32,699 nucleotides of DNA from Photobacterium pectinilyticum (GCF_024357955.1 NZ_JANEYT010000008.1:1-32699), one strand, 5' to 3'. Numbered from the stretch's first letter, positions 1 to 8,280 are shown. The notes: generated by a model from the letters alone, not told the origin. Numbers and translations are program-made.

Positions 1-225
1 CATTACCGAAGTAATGATTGAATTGACTGTGCCAAAATAACTTGCGCTATTTTGTATTGGTCACTCAGTTTCATTGACAATTCTTTTGTTGACTATCATT
101 TCACGAGTGCCCACACAGATTGCATGGTCAAATTGTTAAAGAACAATGTTTGTCACAACAGCTCTGAACCAGTGCTTTACCGTGACAACGGAGGCGCATT
201 ATAGAGATTTGGTTGGGCTTGGCAA
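1..225 (-). promoter_or_regulatory. rRNA operon promoter and 5' leader (16S lies off the left edge)
   Basis: Read on the minus strand, a near-consensus promoter has -35 TTGCCA (220-225), a 16-bp spacer and -10 TATAAT (198-203). It is followed by a GC-rich GCGCCTCC discriminator, as expected for a growth-rate and stringently controlled rrn promoter. A second possible upstream promoter is TTGTCT (275-280), 17 bp, TTTAAT (252-257). Downstream in the leader, TGTTCTTTAACA (134-145) matches the rrn antitermination boxA (TGCTCTTTAACA) at 11 of 12 positions. It is followed by a stretch reading CTGTGTGGGCACTCG, which also occurs in E. coli rrn leaders. At the very edge (1-16) a CATTAC/GTAATG hairpin with a UUCG loop fits the segment just before 16S. 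The 16S start itself is not in the window. rrn next to clpB is the E. coli rrnG arrangement. Confidence 0.85.
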
Positions 226-320
226 CACTAAATATTCAATTATTTCGTCGAATTAAACCAACCGCGCAAACAATAGACAATCATATTTAATTCCGTTTAA
301 TCTACACACTAATCCTGAGC

Positions 321-434
321 TTATTCCTCTATCGGAACAATCAATTCTTTGGGTAGCGACAGTACCTTGACCAACTCATTCCAGTTGGCACGTAAATGAA
401 GGGACACAAGATACACTTCAGAGACCAACACCAT
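321..434 (-). other. 37-codon ORF, possible gene remnant between clpB and rrn
   Basis: This open frame on the minus strand ends 41 bp upstream of the putative rrn upstream promoter. Its last residues read NWNELVKVLSLPKELIVPIEE. The composition looks protein-like, but there is no Shine-Dalgarno sequence before the ATG and the frame closes only four codons upstream. I do not recognise a family. It may be the tail of a decayed gene or chance. The rest of the 226-504 gap shows only the AT-rich upstream region of the rrn promoter. Confidence 0.15.
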
Positions 435-504
435 TACTTGGAGCAGTTAACCAGCTTTATCATCTACCTGCTTATACAGTGAATTAATAATGGTGAAAGG
501 ATGT

Positions 505-534
505 AAAAAAGCCCTCCTTAAAATAAGGAGGGCT
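505..534 (-). terminator. Rho-independent terminator of clpB
   Basis: Read on the minus strand, AGCCCTCCTTA / TAAGGAGGGCT arms form a strong hairpin followed by a run of six T (complement of 505-510). It lies directly downstream of the clpB stop codon. Confidence 0.9.
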
Positions 535-552
535 TTGGCTTTAAATCGGATG

Positions 553-3126
553 TTACTGTTTGGCTTCAATATGGCCGTCTTCAGCGACAACTTTTATCGG
601 CTTGCCCGTAACAAACTTGCCTGACAGTATGTCTTGCGCCAACGGGTTCTCTATATATTGTTGGATTGCACGCTTGAGCGGTCGAGCACCGAAGACAGGA
701 TCAAACCCAGCCTCTGCAATCAGATCCAGTGCGCTGTCCTCCAGTTTAAGCTGGTAATCACGCTCTTCAAGCCGTTTCACCAAGCGGGCGATCTGAATAC
801 TGGCAATATTCTTGATGTGCTCGGCACCTAGCGGGTGGAATACCACGGTTTCATCAACACGGTTAATAAACTCCGGACGGAAGTGCTGACCCACCACGTC
901 CATTACCGTCTGTTTTATTCCCTCGTAATCCAGCTCACCAAAGTGCTCTTGGATCCGGTCTGAACCGAGGTTGGAGGTCATGATCACCACACAATTACGG
1001 AAATCTACCGTCCGGCCTTGGCCGTCGGTCAAGCGCCCATCGTCCAGCACCTGCAGCAAAATATTGAACACATCTGGGTGCGCTTTTTCTACTTCATCCA
1101 GCAATATCACCGAATAAGGGCGACGACGAACCGCTTCTGTCAGGTAGCCCCCTTCTTCGTAACCAACATAGCCAGGAGGTGCACCAACCAAGCGGGCAAC
1201 CGAGTGTTTCTCCATAAACTCTGACATATCGATCCGCACCATGGCGTCATCACTATCAAACATAAAGTGTGCCAGAGATTTACACAGCTCAGTTTTACCC
1301 ACCCCGGTTGGACCGAGAAATAGAAAAGAGCCAATTGGACGGTTTGGATCAGAAAGCCCAGCCCGGCTACGGCGAATGGCATTCGCCACCGCATCGACCG
1401 CTTCATTCTGGCCGATAACTCGCTTGTGCAAGGCATCTTCCATACGAAGTAACTTGTCGCGCTCCCCTTCCAACATTTTGGCGACCGGGATCCCGGTTTG
1501 GCGGGACAGTACTTCCGCTATTTCCGCGTCAGTAACTTTGTTCTTCAACAGGCTCATTTCCTGCATTTCCGCCTGGGCAGCCAAATCGAGCTGCTTTTCC
1601 AACTCAGGGATCTTGCCGTATTGCAATTCAGACATTCGGTTGAGATCACCTGCTCGACGAGCAATTTCCATGTCGGTGCGTGCTTGTTCCAACGCTGCCT
1701 TGATATGCTGCGTGCCAGACAAGGCCGCTTTCTCTGCGTTCCAGACCTCTTCTAACTCGGCGTAGTCACGCTCTTTTTTATCCAGTTCATCACGCAAATC
1801 GCTCAGGCGCTTCTGGCTGGCGTCGTCACTCTCTTTTTCCAGCGCCTGCTGTTCGATTTTGAGCTGGATGATACGACGCTCCAGGCGGTCGAGTGATTCG
1901 GGCTTGGAATCGATCTGCATGCGGATACTTGATGCGGCTTCATCAATCAAGTCGATCGCTTTATCCGGCAGCTGTCTATCTGAGATATAACGATGTGACA
2001 GTCCTGCCGCGGCAACGATAGCCGGATCGGTAATTTCCACATGATGGTGGAGCTCATAACGCTCTTTAAGGCCACGCAAAATAGCAACGGTATCTTCTAC
2101 AGTTGGCTCGTCCACCAGCACTTTTTGGAATCGGCGTTCAAGCGCGGCATCTTTTTCAATGTACTGGCGATACTCATTGAGGGTGGTGGCACCAACACAA
2201 TGTAGTTCACCTCGAGCCAGTGCAGGCTTAAGCATGTTACCGGCATCCATAGAGCCTTCGCCCTTACCGGCACCAACCATGGTATGCAGCTCATCAATAA
2301 ACAGAATGATACTGCCTTCTTCTTGCGATAACTCGTTAAGGACTGACTTCAAACGTTCTTCGAATTCACCACGATATTTAGCACCCGCAATCAATGCCCC
2401 CATATCCAAGGAAAGGACACGCTTGTGACGCAATCCCTCAGGGACCTCACCATTGATTATGCGCTGCGCCAAACCTTCAACAATCGCTGTCTTACCGACC
2501 CCTGGCTCACCGATGATCACTGGGTTGTTCTTGGTACGGCGCTGCAGCACCTGAATGGTACGGCGAATTTCATCATCGCGGCCAATAACAGGATCCAGCT
2601 TGCCTTGCTCGGCACGTTCGGTCAGGTCAATGGTGAACTTTTCCAATGCCTGTCGATTTTCTTCGGCATTGGGATCATCGACATTCTGGCCACCGCGGAC
2701 TTTTTCGATCGCCTGTTCTATTTTTTCGGCGGTCAGCCCTTTTTCTTTCAATAGCTGACCGAGCGGCCCTTTGTCATCCACCGCAGCCAAAATAAACAGT
2801 TCAGACGAAATATATTTATCTTTACGCTTCTGAGCTAACTTGTCACACATGTTGAACAGCATGCCCATGCCATGTGACAGCTGCACATCACCGCCGATAC
2901 CGCTTACTTTCGGTAGTCGCTCCAATAGCTCGGACAATCCAGAGCGCAACTGGGCAATATCGACATTCAACAGGGTTAGAAGTGGACGGATGGTACTACC
3001 ATCCTGGTTCAATAGCGCCACCATCAAGTGGGCGGGCTCTATATACTGATGGTCTCGCCCCAATGCTAGCGATTGAGCATCAGAGATTGCCATCTGGAAT
3101 TTGCTAGTAAAACGGTCAAGACGCAT
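553..3126 (-). CDS. clpB: ATP-dependent disaggregase ClpB (Hsp104 family)
   Basis: ClpB is a hexameric cytoplasmic AAA+ chaperone that extracts polypeptides from aggregates and hands them to DnaK/DnaJ/GrpE. The protein has 857 residues, the same length as E. coli ClpB. In order it shows: an N-terminal Clp repeat domain (about 1-145); NBD1 with Walker A GEPGVGKT at 206-213 and Walker B ending FIDE; a charged coiled-coil middle domain (about 410-525, rich in E, K, R and L); and NBD2 with Walker A GPTGVGKT and the [14 protein letters not shown] pore-loop region. AGGAGG lies 7 bases before the ATG. A sigma-32 type promoter precedes it (3155-3183) and a terminator follows (505-534). pgeF upstream has its own terminator, so clpB is probably mainly a single heat-shock unit. 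Confidence 0.98.
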   Translation of the reverse strand: MRLDRFTSKFQMAISDAQSLALGRDHQYIEPAHLMVALLNQDGSTIRPLLTLLNVDIAQLRSGLSELLERLPKVSGIGGDVQLSHGMGMLFNMCDKLAQKRKDKYISSELFILAAVDDKGPLGQLLKEKGLTAEKIEQAIEKVRGGQNVDDPNAEENRQALEKFTIDLTERAEQGKLDPVIGRDDEIRRTIQVLQRRTKNNPVIIGEPGVGKTAIVEGLAQRIINGEVPEGLRHKRVLSLDMGALIAGAKYRGEFEERLKSVLNELSQEEGSIILFIDELHTMVGAGKGEGSMDAGNMLKPALARGELHCVGATTLNEYRQYIEKDAALERRFQKVLVDEPTVEDTVAILRGLKERYELHHHVEITDPAIVAAAGLSHRYISDRQLPDKAIDLIDEAASSIRMQIDSKPESLDRLERRIIQLKIEQQALEKESDDASQKRLSDLRDELDKKERDYAELEEVWNAEKAALSGTQHIKAALEQARTDMEIARRAGDLNRMSELQYGKIPELEKQLDLAAQAEMQEMSLLKNKVTDAEIAEVLSRQTGIPVAKMLEGERDKLLRMEDALHKRVIGQNEAVDAVANAIRRSRAGLSDPNRPIGSFLFLGPTGVGKTELCKSLAHFMFDSDDAMVRIDMSEFMEKHSVARLVGAPPGYVGYEEGGYLTEAVRRRPYSVILLDEVEKAHPDVFNILLQVLDDGRLTDGQGRTVDFRNCVVIMTSNLGSDRIQEHFGELDYEGIKQTVMDVVGQHFRPEFINRVDETVVFHPLGAEHIKNIASIQIARLVKRLEERDYQLKLEDSALDLIAEAGFDPVFGARPLKRAIQQYIENPLAQDILSGKFVTGKPIKVVAEDGHIEAKQ

Positions 3127-3154
3127 AAGTCCTCCTATCTTCTCTCACCATTAG

Positions 3155-3183
3155 ATATGGTGTCCTCGCTCTCATTTTTCAAG
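3155..3183 (-). promoter_or_regulatory. Sigma-32 (RpoH) heat-shock promoter of clpB
   Basis: On the minus strand a perfect -35 CTTGAAA (complement of 3177-3183) is followed by 15 bp and ACCATAT (complement of 3155-3161). The latter matches the sigma-32 -10 (CCCATNT) at six of seven positions. The start codon is 29 bases downstream of the -10 element. The known consensus and the identity of the downstream gene agree. Confidence 0.82.
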
Positions 3184-3249
3184 CTAAATTTTCCTCTGCA
3201 AGTCGTCTTCAGTATCATTGACCCGTTACATCAATAATCACCAGATAAC

Positions 3250-3273
3250 AAAAAGCCCTGCAATAGCAGGGCC
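3250..3273 (-). terminator. Terminator of rluD-pgeF
   Basis: GCCCTGC-tatt-GCAGGGC hairpin on the minus strand, followed by TTTTTGTT, directly after the pgeF stop codon and before the clpB promoter. Confidence 0.85.
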
Positions 3274-3295
3274 TTAGTAGAGTATGTTAGATTGA

Positions 3296-4021
3296 CTATT
3301 CCAGCCAAATCAAGGTTGCCTGGCGGCCAGTGACCCCATCGCGGCGATACGAATAAAACCGCTCAGTATCGGAGTAAGTACAGCAATCGCCCCCAAAAAC
3401 ATCGTCAACGGACACTTCTGCAAGGCGCTGGCGAGCCAGTTGATACAGATCTGCCAACCACTTCTCACCATGAGGCTGAAAAGCTTGGGCGGCAGCAGGG
3501 TCATGGGCTATAAACAACTCTCGCACTTCGCCACCGACCTCAAATGCCTGCGGCCCAATAGCCGGGCCAAGCCAAGCTATGATCTCCGAGCCAGGGACCG
3601 AAAACTTAGCGACAGCCTGCTCAATAATGCCATCAACCAAACCACGCCAACCGGCATGGACTGCGGCAACTTGTGTACCTTGTCGATCACACAAGATCAC
3701 CGGCAAACAATCTGCTGTCATTACCACACAAGGCAGTTGCGGCGTTGCGGTATAACTACCGTCAGCATCAATAACGGATGATGGGGCCTGTTCAAGACCC
3801 ACAACGTCAATGCTGTGGGTTTGGTTCAACCATACTGGTGCGGTAGCCAATCCAAGTTGATCCTGCAACCACTGACGATTTTGCAGCACAACCTCTGGTT
3901 CATCCCCAACGTGGTTACCGAGGTTCAAGCCTTGGTAAGGTCCGATACTGTTACCACCTTCACGAGTGGTCGCAATGGCTTTCACATTAGCAGGCGCTGG
4001 CCAGTCGGGGACAATCCACAT
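3296..4021 (-). CDS. pgeF: Peptidoglycan editing factor PgeF (YfiH / laccase-like DUF152 family)
   Basis: The family is reported to remove misincorporated residues from peptidoglycan precursors. Members and eukaryotic relatives (LACC1/FAMIN) also show multicopper oxidase or purine nucleoside activity in vitro, so the exact reaction is debated. The 241 residues match the usual length. The metal-site pattern is visible: His69 (QTHS), Cys105 (TADCLP) and His122 (VHAGWRG). The start ATG lies one base after the rluD stop codon, indicating translational coupling in an rluD-pgeF operon, the same order as in E. coli. A terminator follows at 3250-3273. Confidence 0.93.
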   Translation of the reverse strand: MWIVPDWPAPANVKAIATTREGGNSIGPYQGLNLGNHVGDEPEVVLQNRQWLQDQLGLATAPVWLNQTHSIDVVGLEQAPSSVIDADGSYTATPQLPCVVMTADCLPVILCDRQGTQVAAVHAGWRGLVDGIIEQAVAKFSVPGSEIIAWLGPAIGPQAFEVGGEVRELFIAHDPAAAQAFQPHGEKWLADLYQLARQRLAEVSVDDVFGGDCCTYSDTERFYSYRRDGVTGRQATLIWLE

Positions 4022-4022
4022 A

Positions 4023-4997
4023 TTAGTACTCTTCTTCTTGGTTCGCGTCTTTATCCTTACGTAGGATACTGATCATCGCCACCATGTCGATTGGAAGTGG
4101 CGCACGCCATTCCATCAGCTCACCAGTGATCGGATGAGCAAGACGAAGCATTCGCGCATGCAACGCCTGACGATCAAACGCACGCAACGCCTGAACAAGT
4201 TCATCGGATGCATTTTTCGGCGGACGAGGACGGCCACCATAAATCGTATCACCAATCAGCGGATGGCTTAGGTAAGACATATGCACACGGATCTGGTGGG
4301 TACGACCAGTTTCCAGGCGCAGGATAATACGCGTATGCTCACGGAAATGCTCAGCCACGCGGAAGCGGGTGATCGCCGGTTTACCAAACTCACTAACAGC
4401 CATGCAGATACGCTTGGTCGGGTGACGGCCAATAGGTTTTTCAACCGTCCCACCACCAGTCATCCTTCCCATCGCAATCGCTTCGTATTCACGAGTGATC
4501 CGACGCTTTTGTAGCGCACGAACCAGACGAGTCTGCGCCTGAATTGTTTTTGCCACCACCATCAAACCTGTGGTGTCTTTATCCAGACGATGGACAATAC
4601 CGGCACGCGGCACTTCAGCCAAAGACGGACAGTGATAAAGCAACGCATTGAGTACCGTACCGTCTGGCGTACCTGCACCTGGGTGTACGACAAAGCCACG
4701 CGGCTTATTGATAACGATAATATGCTCATCTTCGTGTACGATATCGAGTGGGATGTCCTGAGCCACCCAGCGGACTTCGTCTTCGATTTCCGCTTTGATA
4801 AACAGCTCTTCACCGCCCATCATTTTCAAACGTGGTTTTGTCGTGACTTCCCCATCGACAGAAACCATACCATTAAGGATCCACTCTTTGATCCGTGAGC
4901 GGGAATAATCGGGGTGTAATTCAGCGATAACCTGATCGAGGCGCAAGCCAAGTTGGCTATCATTTACTGTATTTGTTAACTCTATCTGCTGTGCCAT
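4023..4997 (-). CDS. rluD: 23S rRNA pseudouridine(1911/1915/1917) synthase RluD
   Basis: RluD isomerises three uridines in helix 69 of 23S rRNA and is important for normal ribosome function. The 324-residue protein has an N-terminal S4-like RNA-binding domain (about 18-75) and the RluA-type catalytic motif GIVHRLDKDTTGL, with the catalytic aspartate at Asp139, the same position as in E. coli RluD. It is divergent from bamD and coupled to pgeF downstream. There is no clear Shine-Dalgarno sequence before the ATG. A sigma-70-like TTGACG-17-TAAAAA on the minus strand ends so close to the start that its transcript would be nearly leaderless. A promoter further upstream (TTAACA-16-TATGTT) is the alternative. 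Confidence 0.97.
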   Translation of the reverse strand: MAQQIELTNTVNDSQLGLRLDQVIAELHPDYSRSRIKEWILNGMVSVDGEVTTKPRLKMMGGEELFIKAEIEDEVRWVAQDIPLDIVHEDEHIIVINKPRGFVVHPGAGTPDGTVLNALLYHCPSLAEVPRAGIVHRLDKDTTGLMVVAKTIQAQTRLVRALQKRRITREYEAIAMGRMTGGGTVEKPIGRHPTKRICMAVSEFGKPAITRFRVAEHFREHTRIILRLETGRTHQIRVHMSYLSHPLIGDTIYGGRPRPPKNASDELVQALRAFDRQALHARMLRLAHPITGELMEWRAPLPIDMVAMISILRKDKDANQEEEY

Positions 4998-5137
4998 AGC
5001 GAACTTTTTTAAAAAGCGTGGGACTAAACGTCAAACGCTGCGTAAAATAACATAATAGTGTCATTGTATCTGTTAACGGCTCAGACCGTAATGGATCCAC
5101 CGAAATAAAATTTTTTATCAAGGAAACAGTCGCCGCA

Positions 5138-5863
5138 ATGAAACGCCTGACTCTATCGTCTCTTCTTGCCGTCGCCATACTTTCAGGCTGTTCAAGCACG
5201 GAAGAAGTGGTACCGGATGTACCGCCATCTGAACTTTACGCCACAGCCCAGCAAGCCTTGCAAAGCGGGAGCTGGACCACGGCCATCGAACGACTGGAAA
5301 CTCTGGATTCCCGTTACCCGTTCGGTGCCTACTCTGAACAAGTTCAGCTGGATCTTATCTATGCTTACTACAAAAATGATGATCTTGCTTTAGGTGAAGC
5401 AACCATCGATCGTTTTAACCGCCTAAACCCAGCTCATGAAAAAGCCGACTGGGTGCTGTATATGCGCGGTCTAACCAGCATGGCGCAAGATCGCAGCTTT
5501 ATGCATGATTTGTTCAGCATAGATCGCCACGACCGCGATCCTGAGCCTGCCCGTAAAGCCTTCCGTGACTTCAAACGCCTACTCGATCGCTATCCGAACA
5601 GTCGTTATGCTGCGGATGCCCAGGCACGTATGGTCTTTTTGAAGAACCGCTTAGCCGATTACGAGCTGGCTGCTGCCGACTTCTACCTACGCCGTGAAGC
5701 ATGGGTAGCTGCGGTCAACCGCTCCCAGCTGATCCAACGCGAGTATCCAAATACTGAAGCTGCTCGCAAATCCTTGCTGATCATGGAAAGCGCTTACGAA
5801 AAACTTGGCTTAAGCGAGCCTCTGGAAAACACCCGTAAGCTCATCGCACTCAACCCAGTCTAA
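5138..5863 (+). CDS. bamD: Outer membrane assembly lipoprotein BamD
   Basis: BamD is an essential subunit of the BAM complex that folds beta-barrel proteins into the outer membrane. The N-terminus is a lipoprotein signal: Lys-Arg, a hydrophobic core, then the lipobox LSGC with Cys18. The 241-residue length fits, and the helical TPR-like repeats are recognisable (for example SGSWTTAIERLETLDSRYPFG, and the FKRLLDRYPNSRYAADA region). AAGGA lies about 13 bases before the ATG. It is divergent from rluD, as in E. coli, and has its own terminator. No convincing sigma-E promoter was found upstream. Confidence 0.96.
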   Translation: MKRLTLSSLLAVAILSGCSSTEEVVPDVPPSELYATAQQALQSGSWTTAIERLETLDSRYPFGAYSEQVQLDLIYAYYKNDDLALGEATIDRFNRLNPAHEKADWVLYMRGLTSMAQDRSFMHDLFSIDRHDRDPEPARKAFRDFKRLLDRYPNSRYAADAQARMVFLKNRLADYELAAADFYLRREAWVAAVNRSQLIQREYPNTEAARKSLLIMESAYEKLGLSEPLENTRKLIALNPV

Positions 5864-5882
5864 CCTGCTGGTGTTCAGCCAT

Positions 5883-5915
5883 AAAAAAACAGCAGCCTAG
5901 GGCTGCTGTTTTTTT
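5883..5915 (+). terminator. Terminator after bamD (symmetrical)
   Basis: CAGCAGCC-tag-GGCTGCTG hairpin flanked by seven A and by seven T, so it could work in both directions. It is the bamD terminator on the plus strand. Confidence 0.92.
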
Positions 5916-6141
5916 AATTACGATTATTTGCTTCAACGACCACTTGATAAAAGACTGGTTAAAATTAACACAAACCTTTGTTATTAATCGAAATAAACCC
6001 CTGAATAGCACCAGCCACCAGCGTTCGTTCTTCCCTCATACTGCCCCAACTTTCTAACGTTCTACAAGCACTTTCGTCAAACTTTTTTGCAACAAGCAAG
6101 ACATGATCACAGAATTTTTCTGGACAATATTTTAAAAATAC
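5916..6141. other. Intergenic stretch upstream of raiA, no assigned gene
   Basis: This AT-rich stretch lies between the bamD terminator and the raiA CRP-like site. The only open frame of note is on the minus strand (5965-6159, 64 codons, GTG start). It lacks a Shine-Dalgarno sequence and its start codon overlaps the CRP-like site, so I do not call it a gene. Nothing else recognisable was seen. Confidence 0.5.
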
Positions 6142-6186
6142 AATCGTGATCGTGATCACATTATTGATTCCTGAATTTAGTAATCT
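6142..6186 (+). promoter_or_regulatory. CRP-like site and likely class II promoter of raiA
   Basis: CGTGA-N6-TCACA (6145-6160) differs from the CRP core TGTGA-N6-TCACA at one base, and the flanks (AAT...TTA) also fit. The site centre is at about 6152.5. A -10-like TAATCT at 6181-6186 would put transcription start near 6194 and the CRP site at about -41.5, the class II activator position. The raiA start codon follows at 6229. The site is visible in the sequence; its function is inferred. Confidence 0.6.
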
Positions 6187-6228
6187 GAAGTCAACCCAAC
6201 GAAGGGTAGCAAAAGAGGAAAGATAATT

Positions 6229-6582
6229 ATGACAGTAGACATTACCGGCAAAAACCTAGATATCACCCCTGCTATCCGTGAGCGTATTGAGTTTAAATTC
6301 AAAAAGTTAGAAAAGTATCAGGTTCCACTTATCAGTAAGCACGCGGTGATCAGCACCGAGCCAAACCGCCAATTTAAAGTTGAAGCATCTGCTGCTATTC
6401 CTGGAGGTCAACTCGTCGCCTCAGCAGAGCATGACGACATGTATGGTGCCATTACTGAGGTATACCAAAAACTTGAACGCCAACTGAACAAGCAAGCTCA
6501 CAAACCAACGGCACGCCGTGCAAGCCACAGCGACAAACCGCAGATTGAAGAAGCAGAAATAGAAGCCGAAGAAGAAGCATAA
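6229..6582 (+). CDS. raiA: Ribosome-associated hibernation factor RaiA (YfiA/HPF family)
   Basis: RaiA binds the 30S decoding region of idle ribosomes in cold shock or stationary phase and blocks initiation. The 117 residues cover one HPF/RaiA domain (about 1-97: ITGKNLDITPAIRERIEFKFKKLEKY, then DDMYGAITEVYQKLERQLNKQ). An acidic tail (IEEAEIEAEEEA) is typical of short RaiA proteins and distinguishes it from long HPF. AGAGGAAAG lies before the ATG. It is a single gene between bamD and pheL-pheA, as in E. coli, with a CRP-like site upstream. Confidence 0.95.
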   Translation: MTVDITGKNLDITPAIRERIEFKFKKLEKYQVPLISKHAVISTEPNRQFKVEASAAIPGGQLVASAEHDDMYGAITEVYQKLERQLNKQAHKPTARRASHSDKPQIEEAEIEAEEEA

Positions 6583-6601
6583 TTATTCAAGAGGATTTGA
6601 T

Positions 6602-6634
6602 AAACAGCCCTGCCCTGCAGGGCTGTTTAGTTTC
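6602..6634 (+). terminator. Terminator of raiA
   Basis: Eleven-base-pair stem AAACAGCCCTG / CAGGGCTGTTT with a 5-base loop, followed by AGTTTC. The T-tract is short, so it may be imperfect. Confidence 0.7.
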
Positions 6635-6637
6635 TGC

Positions 6638-6666
6638 TTGACAACACTTCCAAGGCTGAATAATGT
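6638..6666 (+). promoter_or_regulatory. Promoter of pheL-pheA
   Basis: Consensus -35 TTGACA (6638-6643), exactly 17 bp, then TAATGT (6661-6666) as a weaker -10. The pheL leader ORF starts 39 bases downstream. It begins just inside the tail of the raiA terminator. Confidence 0.7.
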
Positions 6667-6705
6667 TGAACCATCACTAACCCAAAACCATAACATTCAT
6701 TATTT

Positions 6706-6756
6706 ATGCAAATAACCACACTGTTTTTCTTTAGCTTCTTTTTTATGTCACCTTAA
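6706..6756 (+). CDS. pheL: Phe operon leader peptide PheL
   Basis: This 16-residue peptide, MQITTLFFFSFFFMSP, has six Phe codons in a run of seven. That is the signature of the pheA attenuator peptide (E. coli PheL also carries an FFFxFFF run). Translation senses charged tRNA-Phe: stalling at the Phe run decides whether the downstream terminator forms. The ATG has only a weak Shine-Dalgarno sequence, and an in-frame stop lies five codons upstream, so no longer version is possible. Confidence 0.9.
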   Translation: MQITTLFFFSFFFMSP

Positions 6757-6826
6757 TGGGGGCTATTCGTTGTGCAAGAAACAAGCTAAAGACGAACAGA
6801 CAGCCTCCTAACCAGGAGGCTTTTTT
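6728..6826 (+). terminator. pheA transcription attenuator
   Basis: All parts of an amino-acid attenuator can be read. Segment 1 within the Phe codons (6728-6737) is perfectly complementary over 10 bases to 6783-6792. The alternative antiterminator pairs GGGGGCT (6758-6764) with AGCCTCC (6802-6808), with one G-U, helped by TTCGT (6766-6770) with ACGAA (6792-6796). The terminator is GCCTCCT-aacc-AGGAGGC (6803-6820) followed by six T. A ribosome stalled on Phe codons would cover segment 1, free segment 2, and block the terminator. Confidence 0.88.
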
Positions 6827-6854
6827 GTATGAATAAGAAAGACAGGGAACGACA

Positions 6855-8045
6855 ATGACAGAACCGCAGTATTCGCTGGACGAAATCAGAACCAACGTCA
6901 GCCGTATCGATAATGAAATACTTAAGTTGCTTGCCGAGCGCCGCCAATTGAGTTTGGAAGTGGCCAAGAGCAAAATCCAAACCGCCAAGCCAGTGCGAGA
7001 TCAAACCCGTGAGCAAGCACTATTGCTACGCTTGATCGAAACAGGCAAATCCTTGCAGTTGGATGCCCAGTACGTCACCCAGATCTTCCATACCATTATC
7101 GAAGACTCCGTCTTGTTTCAGCAGGCTTTCCTGCAAAAAATCGCCAACCCAGAGAGCTTGCAACCTGTCGCCCGCGTCTCTTTCCTTGGCGCAAAAGGCT
7201 CTTACTCCAACCTTGCCAGCCGAAGTTATTTCAGCAAGAAGCAGACCAAGTTGGTTGAACTCAGCTGCTCGACATTCCGCGATGTTCTGCACATGGTAGA
7301 AATTGGTAATGCCGACTACGGTGTCCTGCCAATCGAAAACACCAGTTCAGGCTCGATCAACGAAGTCTATGATCTGCTCCAGCATACCAGCCTGTCGATT
7401 GTCGGTGAGATCAACCAGCCTATCGAGCATTGCCTACTCGCAGTGGCAGATACCAAGCTTGAAGACATTGATACCCTGTACTCGCACCCTCAGCCGCATC
7501 AGCAATGCAGCGAATATCTCCATTCAATGGGCAATATTACCCAGGAGTACTGCTCAAGCACGGCAGAAGCGATGAAACAAGTGGCTGAGCTCCAGCAGCC
7601 TAATGTGGCTGCTATCGGTAATGCCTCAAGCGGTGAGTTGTACGGGCTGACCCCGCTCAAATCCAATATTGCCAACCAGCAGGAAAACTACACCCGATTT
7701 ATTGTCGTCGCGCGCAAGCCGGTTGATGTTACCTCGCTGATCCCAGCCAAAACCACCCTGACCATGTCTACCGCCCAGAAAGCCGGTTCACTGGTTGAGT
7801 GCCTGCTGGTACTGCGTAATCTCAATATTAATATGACTAAGCTTGAATCACGCCCTGTCATTGGCAACCCGTGGGAAGAGATGTTCTACGTTGATGTTGA
7901 GGAAAACCTCAAATCGGAAGTAATGCAGGATGCACTGGAAGAGCTGACTCGCCTGACCCGCTTTATCAAGGTATTGGGCTGCTACCCGAGCGAGAACGTC
8001 AAACCTGTTGACCCTGAAACGGGTGATTTGATTCTGAGGGGGTAG
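6855..8045 (+). CDS. pheA: Bifunctional chorismate mutase / prephenate dehydratase PheA
   Basis: PheA converts chorismate to prephenate and then to phenylpyruvate, the branch to Phe. The 396-residue protein has three parts. The N-terminal AroQ chorismate mutase helix bundle (about 1-95) includes EIRTNVSRIDNEILKLLAERR. The dehydratase domain (about 105-285) includes FLGAKGSYSNLASRSYF and the region YGVLPIENTSSGSINEV. The C-terminal ACT domain (about 298-380), with GSLVECLLVLRN and the ESRP motif, gives Phe feedback inhibition in homologues. It is controlled by pheL and the attenuator just upstream. It is convergent with the aroF-tyrA operon. Confidence 0.97.
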   Translation: MTEPQYSLDEIRTNVSRIDNEILKLLAERRQLSLEVAKSKIQTAKPVRDQTREQALLLRLIETGKSLQLDAQYVTQIFHTIIEDSVLFQQAFLQKIANPESLQPVARVSFLGAKGSYSNLASRSYFSKKQTKLVELSCSTFRDVLHMVEIGNADYGVLPIENTSSGSINEVYDLLQHTSLSIVGEINQPIEHCLLAVADTKLEDIDTLYSHPQPHQQCSEYLHSMGNITQEYCSSTAEAMKQVAELQQPNVAAIGNASSGELYGLTPLKSNIANQQENYTRFIVVARKPVDVTSLIPAKTTLTMSTAQKAGSLVECLLVLRNLNINMTKLESRPVIGNPWEEMFYVDVEENLKSEVMQDALEELTRLTRFIKVLGCYPSENVKPVDPETGDLILRG

Positions 8046-8106
8046 GTGGCATATTACTGAATAGGATGTCAAAACCTACCCAATAGGGACATTGGGTTGG
8101 AGCTAT

Positions 8107-8202
8107 ATGGATGTATTTACCGCGATTTTGACATTCCTGTTCAGTGATGTGCCGGTGCTCTCGCTAGAGGCTACACCCAGTATCAAAATGACGTTTATCT
8201 AG
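8107..8202 (+). CDS. Possible small ORF (31 aa) after pheA
   Basis: ATG preceded by TTGGAG at a plausible distance, 31 codons, encoding MDVFTAILTFLFSDVPVLSL followed by a short polar tail. The first half is hydrophobic enough for a short membrane segment. It sits between pheA and the convergent terminator. I do not recognise it, and chance is a real alternative. Confidence 0.25.
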   Translation: MDVFTAILTFLFSDVPVLSLEATPSIKMTFI

Positions 8203-8215
8203 ATGCCAAGCCAGC

Positions 8216-8262
8216 TAAAAACAAAAGCCCACGCACTGCAAAGTGCGTGGGCTTTATTATTC
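8216..8262. terminator. Bidirectional terminator between pheA and tyrA
   Basis: Fourteen-base-pair stem AAAGCCCACGCACT / AGTGCGTGGGCTTT with a GCAA loop. T-rich sequence follows on both strands, so it ends both convergent transcripts. Confidence 0.92.
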
Positions 8263-8280
8263 TTGTCAAAGTCGCTGTGC

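Noticed and set aside
1140..2754. Long antisense frames inside clpB (and similar frames inside pheA, tyrA, ffh, gshA, oadA and the M16 gene)
   Set aside because: They are shadows of well-conserved genes and show no independent start signals or family features.
5001..5035. Possible sigma-E promoter of bamD (GAACTT at 5001, TCAAA at 5031)
   Set aside because: The spacing is 24 bp, against 15-17 for sigma-E promoters.
5965..6159. 64-codon minus-strand ORF between bamD and raiA
   Set aside because: GTG start inside the CRP-like site, no Shine-Dalgarno sequence, no recognisable family, and it would overlap the raiA control region.
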